Source: Aphelenchoides besseyi (taxonomy: Eukaryota; Nematoda; Chromadorea; Rhabditida; Aphelenchoididae). From it: a stretch of 64,000 bases of DNA. The position numbers and the translations under genes were made by a program. Below, one piece after another: positions 27,400 to 37,200 of the stretch (the first letter of the stretch is position 1; each line of letters opens with the position of its first letter). The notes under the pieces were generated by a model. The model did no database searches. It saw only the letters and a program-made list of their open reading frames with translations, and was not told the origin of the DNA. The stretch spans positions 8,742,001 to 8,806,000 of the forward strand of contig JAMPIQ010000001.1 in the NCBI GenBank assembly GCA_024699855.1, written 5' to 3'.

Positions 27400-29982
27400 A
27401 TGTTCAACAGAAACATAATCCACGTTGTTTCCACCAATTCGAGGGTTTTGAGTGGTCGCTCGAGAGTCAGCACAACGACGGTAAGAAGTATAAGATATGC
27501 AATCACGACGAAATGTTTAGATCATTCAATCGAGCAGACACCGACGTCAAGCAAACTCAACGCTTCCGTCGAATGACGAGGTGCCGACCATTGAGTACAC
27601 GCATCAGGTTTTCAGTAAACTTTTGCCGTCTGTGGAAAGTAAGCGTAAACTGATGACCGAATCAATGGCAACTCTCGAAAAGAAAGCGTCGTATAGACTT
27701 ATGCCGAATGTGGAGTCAATTGAAGAATCGGATCTTACTTCTGAACGCTGGAATGAAGTAATGGGCAAGTGGAAGGCTATAAAACGTGACCTCAAGTTTG
27801 TCTTTTGTTTTAGTAATTATCATGAAAATACTATATTTAGAGGATTAGTTTTGTTAGCAAATGTCAAATGGAAAATGCTATGTGCTTCTATTATTAACCA
27901 GCCGCTCCACTACTACTTTTTACATTGGGTTCACAACGAGCCCAGTAAGCAGTGCATATACGAAGTGGAAACTGGTCGTTCGTTTACGTTTGCCGAATTG
28001 AACAAGTTGGCTAATCGATATGCAAACTACTTTCATGTAAGTTCTTTCACCAAATTTTGGTCTAATTCTGGGCTTCAGGAACAAGGATTTCGTCGTGGAG
28101 ATGTGATTGCACTCTTCATGGAAAACAACGCTGATTTCTTCGCTTTGTGGTTGGGTTTGAGTAAACTCGGAATCATCACGGCGTGGGTTAACTCGCAACT
28201 GAAATTGGAACCGTTGGCTCATTCGGTCAATACCGCGCATGCAACAACGGTTGTGACGACTCCAACGCTTCTCTCCAGTAAGCAGATGACCTGTAATCAT
28301 CCTATTAATCACTTTCAGCATTGCGTACGACCATCAGTGAAGGGCTCTTGCCGCGTGACACTCAAGTTCTCAGCGTTGGAAAGTCGGAGGTTTACGGCGA
28401 CATTCTCGATCTTTGCGAGTTGACACACGATGAAACCGAACCGTCAATTCCATTCGGTCACAATTTTGAAAGTGAGTTCGGCGTTCGAGTTTACTGACTT
28501 TGCTTCAGGCATTCTCTGCTATATCTACACCAGTGGGACGACCGGCAATCCAAAAGCCGCGGTGATCAAACATTTCCGTAAGTCCGTGCAATGAGAACCC
28601 AAAATGAAGGCTTTCAGGTTACTTTTTTTTGACTCAAGCCACTGGTTATGCTTTTGATATACGCAATTCGGACCGCATTTACATCACCATGGCAAGTTGT
28701 TTTTCACTCCGATTATTCTTCTATTTTTGTAGCCGTTGTACCATTCTTCTGCTGGAATCATTGGAATCGGCCAAACGATTATCCGTGGTTCAACTGCAAT
28801 TATTCGCCGCAGTTTTTCGGCTCAAGAGTTCTGGAAGGACGCAATCAAACACGATGCGACGGTCAGTCAGTATATCGGCGAGATTTGTCGTTATCTTTTG
28901 TCCCAACCCTACCAACCGAAGGATCAAAAACATCGAATTCGAATGATGTACGGAAATGGTCTTCGTCCGGCAATTTGGAAAGAATTCGTAGATCGCTTTG
29001 GCATCGAGCGTATTGGCGAGTTCTACGGTTCGACTGAGGGCAATTCTTCGATGCTTAATATCGATGGTCATCGTGGTTCGTGTGGTTTCATTCCCGTTAA
29101 CTTCGGCCTCCACAAAGCTTTTCCAATGCGTTTACTTAAAGTGAGCTTTTCAGTTGAATGCAAAAATGAAGATACTTTCAGGTCGATCCTGAGACTCAAG
29201 ATTTGTGTCGTACCGAAGAAGGTTTGTGTATTCCATGCAAGCCAGGAGACATTGGTTAGTAATCATTGCTGTGCATCCAATTCGTGTTTTTAGGAGAAGT
29301 GGTTGGAATGATTAAAGACGATGCTCACAGCAGTTTCGAGGGATATCTTGATCAAGCAGAAACTGAAAAGAAAATCATTCGAAATGTTCTGCGAATGGGC
29401 GATGCGGCTTTCGAAACGGGAGACATTGTACTGTGGGACAAAAACGGTTACGTTTACTTCAAAGATCGTCGTGGTGATACGTACCGTTGGGTAGGTTTTC
29501 GAACGAGAACCTCAACTTTCTGATTTAGCGTGGAGAGAATGTCAGTACTACGGAAGTCGAAGGAGTTCTTCAACCGATCATGAGCATCGAAGACGCGACT
29601 GTCTACGGAGTCGAGGTTTTGGGACGTGAAGGTCGTGCCGGAATGATTGGAGCAACGTTGAAGGAAGATGCAAACGTCGAGGTTTGAAGAACACAAGAAC
29701 AAGTTCAATCCGGGAGTTTAGGATTTGTTGGACGAGTTGGCTGAACGTTTGCCGGAGCACTTGGCCAGCTTTGCAATTCCACTCTTTCTTCGCATCTGCA
29801 AACAAGTCAATCGCACTGGAACGTTCAAACTGAAGAAATCGGAACTGCAAAAACAAGGTTTTGATCCCACCCAATGCGGCGATGATCTTCTATACTACTG
29901 GGATACGAGAGAAGGCAAATACCTTCCGTTGGACTCAAAAATGTTTGCTGACATTCAATCGGGTGTCTACTCGCGTATATAA
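27400..29982 (+). CDS. Fatty-acid transport protein / very-long-chain acyl-CoA synthetase
   Basis: SLC27-type enzyme that activates long and very long fatty acids with ATP and CoA. About 12 exons encode roughly 713 residues. The AMP-binding motif [13 protein letters not shown] is at about 28517-28560, followed by [17 protein letters not shown]. The FATP region reads [14 protein letters not shown] and [17 protein letters not shown], and the signature [11 protein letters not shown] lies near 29010-29045. The C-terminal part has [23 protein letters not shown] and the conserved end YLPLDSKMF. Key residues look intact. About 130 residues precede the conserved core. They open with a leader rich in Arg and Ser and free of acids, and no clear membrane helix was seen in them. 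One intron (28692-28732) uses a GC donor. AATAAA is at 29994. The SLC27 paralogue cannot be assigned. Confidence 0.93.
28692..28732 (+). other. GC-AG intron in the FATP gene
   Basis: After the codons ITM the sequence continues GCAAGT and runs to TTTTTGTAG, then PLYHSSAG. Family alignment requires removal of exactly this 41-nt segment. No GT donor is available at this junction, so this is a non-canonical GC-AG intron, a known minor class. Confidence 0.85.
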
Positions 29983-29993
29983 GCTACTAAACG

Positions 29994-30038
29994 AATAAAT
30001 CAATTGTAACGTTTTTTGCCTTGTTGATGACTTTTATT
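29994..30038. terminator. Opposed polyadenylation signals of convergent genes
   Basis: AATAAA at 29994-29999 (+) serves the FATP gene, and TTTATT at 30033-30038 (AATAAA on the minus strand) is the best candidate for the KEN-box gene. The two signals are about 40 bp apart within a 267-bp convergent gap. Confidence 0.5.
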
Positions 30039-30249
30039 GCATTGAAGAAATTAAAAAAAGGTCTCAGATTCAGGACAAAATAGATACATAGGAGAGATAC
30101 TCGTGGAATTGCCAAAGAGGTCATCTGAGAGAGGTTAAGTCGGCACCCGTCAAGCCTAAACCATGATTAATTTCCAGATTACAATTAATGGAGATGTGCA
30201 TTTACGGAAGAAATTACAAAACATATGAACAAATGAATAGGTTAATTGC

Positions 30250-31391
30250 TCATTGTTCATCACTGGATTCATCATTCATAAGGTATTGAATACCCGGACG
30301 TTTGAGCAGTTCGCTTTCTCCGGGTTCGATTCCTTCTTCCAAGTTCATTTCCGCTGCATCGTCGATGTACTTGCGATTGATCGATTTGGGATTCAACAAA
30401 TCGTAGGTGACACGACCATTGACCAGCGGAGTGACCATGTTCTTGCCCAGTTCCTTCAATTGACGTTTCAACTCGCGACTATCGAAATTGCGAATTTCCT
30501 CCATTTTCTCTTTGATCAACTTGTTTTCGCTACAAATATTCAAAATTACAGTTTTTATGTTGGCTGTTACTTACCGACTCAACTTCGGTGATTCTTCGAG
30601 AGCAGCTGCCGAGCGAAGACTGTGACGGATTGGACCGTGCAAACGAGGCAACGACATGCGTTTAGCGTACGGATGATTTTTACGTGCACTTTTCACTTGG
30701 TCTTTCCAAGGACGCGACACCCTGTAAAGTAGAATGTGAACAAAGTCAATTGAATGTAAACCTACGGAGTACCAGGCTCTTCCGAAGTTGAACGACCAGT
30801 TGGATGCTTCGATCTAAAAATTAACGAATATGAGTGAATTTGTTAGTTCATTTACGCTTTGTTGTAAGCTCCAACAACCGATGAAGCAACAGAACTTTGA
30901 GATGATTGTTGAGTGTTTTGTTCAAGTTCTTGAGATGCGTCCGGTGTAACTTCTGAAGATTCAGTTTCCTCAGATTCCGGAGCCGCGTTCTCCTTGTCTT
31001 CCTCGACGATCGTCTCTTGCGAATCGATGTCGAGGAATTTGCCAAGACACGAATTGTAACTTTCATAACCGGACGAGCTAAAGTTACATTTTCTTACTCT
31101 CTTTGTTGCTGAACACTCACTTTCGATACGGACGCTTCGTTTGTTTTGGTTTCATTCGAATCACACGACGATTTTTGCGTGCACGCGCATTACGACAGCG
31201 TTTTGTAGTCGGAGTCGATTCGGCAAAATTCACTCCACGACCAACGATGCTTTCGACCCTAAATAAGAATACAGTTGAGTCCGTAAAAGTGTGCAAACTT
31301 ACATTTGAATAGCTTTGCGCTCTGGCACATCGTAAGACAACGAGACCAACTTCTGCTTACGACCAGTTGATGCGCGAGATCGAGTTTGCAT
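30250..31391 (-). CDS. Unrecognised basic protein with KEN box
   Basis: Six exons splice in frame to about 307 residues; every intron is 42-45 nt with good sites. I do not recognise the family. The N-terminus is basic (MQTRSRASTGRKQKLVSL; later RCRNARARKNRRVIRMKPKQ), suggesting a nuclear protein. A KEN box (EEDKENAAPE) lies near residue 104, and two RxxL sequences sit in KRMSLPRLHGPIRHSLRSA; these are the motifs by which APC/C recognises cell-cycle substrates. The middle is Ser/Gln/Glu-rich. The C-terminus is charged and probably helical (LKRQLKELGKNMVTPLVNG), then RPGIQYLMNDESSDEQ. There is loose resemblance in layout to sororin-type proteins (basic start, KEN, conserved tail), but no convincing alignment. 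It is the last gene of a candidate operon after TRAPPC4 and LAMTOR4, with an acceptor 18 nt before its ATG. Confidence 0.72.
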
Positions 31392-31798
31392 CTTGAATAA
31401 CAAATTGAGCTGCAAAAGGATGTTAATCTAAAAACCTTCTCCACATTCATCAGATATCAACGAGCAATAGAACTCGGGACGGTCAACAGAAGATCAAAGA
31501 TTTAAACTTTTTATTTTTGTCTCTTCGCTAACTAAACGATACGCGTTGATTCAACACGCACAAACTAATCCTAGGGAAATAGCTTAAAACGAAACTCTGC
31601 ACATCTGAGAAGAAATACCCACATACTCCGTTTGATAGAATACAAGAAGATCATGACTATGGGAACTGTAAATACAAAAACAATTGAAAGAAAAATGAAA
31701 AATTTTAAAGTGTTAGTCTGTTGTACGAGCAAAAAACTTGCGGTTGATGAGAAAGAAGACTAAGTTTTGTGAGTTTTTGGTTAGTGTGTAATTGCGAT
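31392..31798. other. Gap between LAMTOR4 and the KEN-box gene
   Basis: This gap of 407 bp lies between two minus-strand genes. A strong acceptor (CTTTTGCAG on the minus strand, ending at 31410) leaves an 18-nt leader before the KEN-box ATG, with no matching donor exon seen upstream. The rest is AT-rich 3' UTR or intercistronic sequence. Confidence 0.5.
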
Positions 31799-32137
31799 CT
31801 ACTGTAATGACTTTTTCGCGTCTTGACTTCGCTTAAATACGTGAATTTGCTGTTCAGCCCGTGTAATGACATAGTAGTGTTTAGCATAGTTGACGATAAT
31901 CGAGTTAAATTTCTCGCCCGTATTCAAAATCGCTTCACCACTTCCAACTTGGATTATGCGCTGAACAGCTGCAGAAATTTTATCCTGATGATTTGAGAGA
32001 TCGCCTTCGGCCTGAAACCAACTCGAAACAATGAAAATAATCGAAAAGCACTGACCAACCTTAATGATTTTTCCCGAGTTGCTGTTTATTATCATGCGCC
32101 CAAGATCGGATCCTGCATTGTTTCCAAATTGAGCCAT
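31799..32137 (-). CDS. LAMTOR4: Ragulator subunit LAMTOR4
   Basis: Small roadblock/longin-like subunit of the Ragulator complex that anchors Rag GTPases on lysosomes for mTORC1 activation. Two exons joined by a 48-nt intron encode 96 residues, against 99 in human. The pattern agrees with the family: LGRMIINSNSGKIIKAEGDL corresponds to the LGYLVLSEG..SSGDL start, ISAAVQRII to the helix, and NYAKHYYVITRAEQQIHVFKR to the last strands and conserved VKR end. Identity is modest, so the call rests on length, pattern and these positions. The gene lies 210 bp downstream of TRAPPC4 on the same strand, with an acceptor (CTTTTTCAG) leaving a 21-nt leader. This fits an internal operon gene. Confidence 0.66.
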   Translation of the reverse strand: MAQFGNNAGSDLGRMIINSNSGKIIKVGQCFSIIFIVSSWFQAEGDLSNHQDKISAAVQRIIQVGSGEAILNTGEKFNSIIVNYAKHYYVITRAEQQIHVFKRSQDAKKSLQ

Positions 32138-32347
32138 GCGACCGAAGACGAACAGAAACTGAAAAAGAAAGTTGGATTGAAGATAACACGAAATTGAAAA
32201 TATCAAACGGCTAACGACCGCACGAGTTGGAGTGCACAGATCTAACAATGTTATTTATGTTCACGATTCTATTTACATTGCGGGAATCAATAGAAACAAC
32301 CGAATAGAACGATAGCAGCGACCCGTGATATCAGAACAATCAGAAGA

Positions 32348-33230
32348 TCAGAGAGTTTTTGGAGCCGATTCTTCGTGTTTCGCAACGAGTGTGCGTAGAT
32401 GCTCATCAAACTTCTCGGCTCGAATTGGCATATCGATCGCATAGAACGGATTCTTGAGCGCATAATCGGCATACAACTCGTAAATCTTCCTCAGCAATGC
32501 GTCCAAGGACTGAGTTATCAGAGTCGATGCCACGACAATAAATTTGACTCCGGTCATCGATTGAAAACAATGTAATCTGAAAACGCCAAAGACCAATAAC
32601 TTCGAAAATCAAAACGAACCGAAATTGAGTGGTCTCCAACGTCTCAATCCCCGAACTTTTCGATGCGGGGCTCAACTGGGCGGCGATGGTGTAGAGCGAG
32701 TGGAACATACTCGACAGAATGAGTTTTTCATTTGCCGTTATTGTCGGAGGTGTGAAGGACAAAGTCATCGGGAAATTGGTTTCTTTTTCGATGTATTCCA
32801 TGAAATTCAGCTCCACATTGGGATCTTCGCCGTAGAATCGGTTGTCTGAAAAGGTCGAGAACTTTTTTGCCAAAAATACTTTTACTGATATTTTCTAGGA
32901 ATAACAAAATGTTGATTGGTTTTGGTTGTTGAATGCGAGTGAATGAGAATACAAAACGAGTTTTTGAAAGGTCGAGATTTGGAACAAAAACTGACTTTTT
33001 AATTCACGTCCATTCACTGCGGCCACCGAGTAGCGCAGTAAGATGCCGTCTCGCTCTCCGAACATGACCGTCGGCTTCTGGTCGATCAGTTCGAGGACCA
33101 TGCCGAGCGGATATGCGAATGTGCGTTCCACACGACCCGCCCCATCTTCGCGCCGGTTTTCCCAATCGAAAATCAGACTACCGGCCCGGTTGATGATGAG
33201 TACGTGGTAAATGCTTGCTGAGGAAACCAT
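32348..33230 (-). CDS. TRAPPC4: TRAPP complex subunit 4
   Basis: Longin-fold core subunit of TRAPP, the exchange factor for Rab1/Rab11 at the Golgi. Three exons encode about 226 residues (human 219). The start MVSSASIYHVLIINRAGSLI matches the family start (IFSVYVVNKAGGLIY). Further matches are RTFAYPLGMVLELI, FGERDGILLRYSVAAVNG, TANEKLILSSMFHSLYTIAA, the phrase SSGIETLETTQFRLHCFQS and the strongly conserved DALLRKIYELYADYALKNPF. The first intron is about 160 nt, the second about 42 nt. A TTTTTTGCAG acceptor lies 10 nt before the ATG with no upstream donor in sight. It appears to be the first gene of a three-gene set with LAMTOR4 and the KEN-box protein. Confidence 0.95.
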
Positions 33231-34209
33231 AGGGCGGACACTGCAAAAAATAGCCGAGTGATCAATTCGAAACCAAGAACTCAAAACACGCTCAGAATTT
33301 CTAGAAGCCGTCGGAATCGATGGACCAAAGTTCAATTTTGCAGAATTATTTTTAGAAAGCGAACTAATCGGTCAAACAAACAAATCGATCGCAGCAAATT
33401 CAAAATATTTCTGCGCTTCCTCACCGCCGATTAAGACCCAAGATCCGAGGTCAGAGTGTCGGTGTATTAGCGAACAAGCACGAAGACAAAGCCGAGCATA
33501 GACACCCGTAGAACGAGGCCGCAGTTCGCCTGTTATCCCGCCAACCGCAAAGTTCGAATTCCATCGATGGCGTTATCTTCCGATCGCGGCTCTTCATGAA
33601 GACATCGTTGAGGCTCGTGGTCATTTCTAACCTTCGGGTCTTTGTTGTTTGTTTACCCGTCAGTCATGGGGATTTGCAGGAACGGAAGAGAGCAACGGAC
33701 GGCTGGTCGAGTGTTTCGTCTTCCCTTTTTTTGCGTGAAAAAAGGACGCACGCTTGCGCTTTACAATAAACGACGAGCGTGTGAGGAACGAAATGTGTGC
33801 GTTGACGACGTCGAAGAGCGCAGAAGATGAATCACACCGATCGTTTATGCCGCTTTTGGAAATCAATTTTCCTTCTAGCGCCACTTTCCGTCAGTCATCC
33901 GCTCCATCTTATCGGCGGCTCTTGGCGGAATTTGAATGCCGTCCGATCGCTCTCGAGTTTCCAACTTCTCCGATGACAAAATCCATCAACCTGTCCGTCC
34001 GTCATCATCAAATCGAAAAGACGCGCGTTCGTTTTGCTCTCATTTGCCTCTTCCAATTTCGATTCCCGTTCGCATCAATCCTCTGTGGTCGTTAACTTCT
34101 CTTCATTGGGAAAACTGTTGTATCGTTCTCGAATGTTACAATTTACGCGATAACCACCGAGTTTTGTTTGTTCGTCTTATCACCGAAACGATTCCAGAGG
34201 TTCCAAGAA
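33231..34209. promoter_or_regulatory. Divergent upstream region of TRAPPC4 and myosin
   Basis: This 979-bp region lies between divergent start codons (TRAPPC4 on minus, myosin on plus). It should contain both promoters. Open frames here have no recognisable sequence. Assignment is from orientation only; no core promoter motif was identified. Confidence 0.45.
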
Positions 34210-37200
34210 ATGCAACGATCAGGCTTGAAATCCACGACATCATCAATGGGCAAAGAAAACAAACCGCTTTCTGCCGCATCGTCTGTCGAGACTCCCGACT
34301 TGGAAAATCTCGTCGTTAAACGATCCGCAGTTGCCGATCCAACACTCCAAGCCGAATGGTCGCAAAAGAAGTTGGTTTGGATTCCACACGAACGCGAGGG
34401 TTTCGTTGCGGCATCGATCAAATCGGAAACCGAAGGAATGGTCACAGTTGAGATCGTGGAAGCCGGGCAGCAAGTCAAACTCTCAAAAGATGACTGTCAA
34501 ATGATGAACCCACCGAAGTTCGACAAAGTAAGCTCCTCACGGCAATTGCATTAACAACGAACTCTTAAGGTCGAAGACATGGCCGATTTAACTTGCTTGA
34601 ATGAGGCGAGTGTTCTTCACAACTTGAAAGATCGATATTACTCCAATTTGATTTACGTAAGTTCTTTTTAGGATTTTAACTTTTTATTACTTTCTATTAT
34701 TTCAGACTTATTCCGGTTTGTTTTGCGTTGTTCTCAACCCGTACAAACATCTGAACGTTTATTCGGAGGACTTGATCGAAGCTTTCAAAGGCAAAAAGCG
34801 ACACGAACGTCCACCTCACATCTTTGCCATTGCCGACTGTGCCTATCGTTCTATGTTGCAAGAGCGCGAAGATCAATCCATCTTGTGCACCGGCGAAAGT
34901 GGCGCGGGAAAAACCGAAAACACGAAGAAGGTCATTCAATATTTGGCCCATGTTGCGAGTTCGAATCGTGGCAAAACAGTATGTTGGATCTCAACTGGTC
35001 ATAAACAACCTAAAGTTTCAGGGTGAATTAGAACAACAATTGTTACAAACCAATCCGGTTCTCGAGGCTTTTGGTAACAGTAAAACAATCAAAAATGACA
35101 ACTCAAGTCGATTCGTGAGTTTTCAAATTGAAGTTCAAAACAAACGATTCGATTTAAGGGAAAATTTATTCGAATCAACTTCGATTTCTCTGGCTACATT
35201 TCCGGTGCCAATATCGAATTCTATTTGTTGGAGAAATCCCGATGTTGTCGTCAAGCAGCCCATGAACGATCGTTTCACATCTTCTATCAGTTCCTGCGTG
35301 GTACTTCGGCAGCCGAGAAACAGAACTACCTGTTGGAAGATCTGAGCAGCTACGCGTTTCTCAAGAACGGTGATGTTCAATTACCAAACGTTGACGATGC
35401 GAAGGAGTTTGCTGAGACTCTGAAGTCGATGAAGATCATGGGTTTCGATGATAGCGAAATTACTGGTAAACAATTTTGTGTCTGCTTTTAAATCGTTTAA
35501 ATTTCAAGCCCTTCTTCGAGTTGTTAGCGCCGTTCTCTTGTTTGGTAACATCAAATTCACGCAAGACAAGAAATCTGACCAAGCGGGCCTGAATGATGAT
35601 CGGGTTGCGCAGAAGGTCTGCCATCTCCTCGGACTGCCGGTCCAAGAGTTTACTAAAGCGTTTCTTCGTCCGAAAATTAAAGTCGGCCGTGAAACGGTTC
35701 AAAAGGCTCAAAATCAGGAGCAATGCGAGTTCGCGGTTGAGGCCATCAGCAAGGCATGCTATGAGCGAATGTTCAAATGGTTGGTTCAGCGATTAAACAA
35801 ATCGCTTGATCGTACTCGTCGCCAAGGAACCTCATTCATTGGAATTCTTGATATTGCCGGGTTAGTTTGGATTTTCGAATTGTAGCTGATGTTTGATTAA
35901 GATTTGAGATCTTCGACCTGAACTCCTTCGAGCAGCTTTCCATCAACTACACAAACGAAAAACTTCAACAACTCTTCAACAGCACGATGTTCGTCCGAGA
36001 GCAAGAAGAATATCAACGCGAAGGAATCGAATGGAATTTTATCGATTTTGGTCTCGATCTTCAACCGACCATTGATTTGATTGAGAAGCCGATGGGTATC
36101 TTCTCGTTGCTGGACGAACAATGTTTGTTCCCAAAAGCCACAGATAAAACACTTGTCGAAAAGTTGATTCAAAACCATCAGTCTCATCCCAAGTTCGTGG
36201 TTCCGGAGATGTTGGCCAAAAGCGATTTTGCGGTCGTTCACTACGCCGGTCGAGTTGATTACTCCGCGGAAAAATGGTTGGTCAAAAACATGGACCCGTT
36301 GAATGACAACGTCGTGAGTTTGATGCAAAATTCGTCCGATCAATTCGTCGCATCGATTTGGAAAGATGGTATGTGATGATACACCTAAACTTGTAATCAA
36401 TCGAAATTTCAGCCGAATTCGCGGGCATGAGCGCAACAGAGATCAGTGAAAGTGCGTTTGGATTGCGAACCAAGAAGGGAATGTTCCGAACGGTATCGCA
36501 CATGTACAAAGAACAACTAGGCAAATTGATGTCCACGTTGAACAATACGGTGCCAAACTTTGTCCGTTGTATTATTCCAAATCACGAGAAGAAGGTAAGA
36601 GCAAGAATCACTTATGTGTGAGTCTAGTTTCATTGTTTAGCCCGGACGTATTGATGCACTTTTGATTTTGGAACAACTTCGATGCAACGGCGTTTTGGAG
36701 GGAATTCGGATTTGTCGTAAAGGTTTTCCAAATCGCATTCAATTTCACGAGTTTCGCCATCGATACGAGTTGTTGGCTGCAAATGCGGTGCCCAAAGGTT
36801 TCATGGACGGGAAAGAAAGCACAAAGTAAACCTTCTGATTGATGTAAATTTGATTACTTTGATTTTCAGGAAAATTCTTGACGCGCTGGAAATCGAACCG
36901 GGATCTTATCGAGTTGGTATGTCGAAAGTGTTCTTCCGCGCTGGTGTTTTGGCCAAATTGGAAGAAGCTCGTGATGCGGCAGTTACACAATTGGTCATCG
37001 GATTCCAAGCTCGTTGTCGGGCATTCTTAGCGCGACGAGCCTACAGCAAACGAATGCATCAAGAGACGGCCATCATTGTCGTTCAACGGAACTGTCAGGC
37101 GTGGATCAAGTTGCGTAACTGGGATTGGTGGCGATTATTTACGAAAGTCAAACCGTTACTTCAAATCACTAACCAGGAAGCAGCTCTTCAACAACGAGAC

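Noticed and set aside
30300..30345. tRNA B-box-like word GGTTCGATTCC at 30327
   Set aside because: It lies inside the coding sequence of the KEN-box gene, and no matching A box or cloverleaf arms were found around it.
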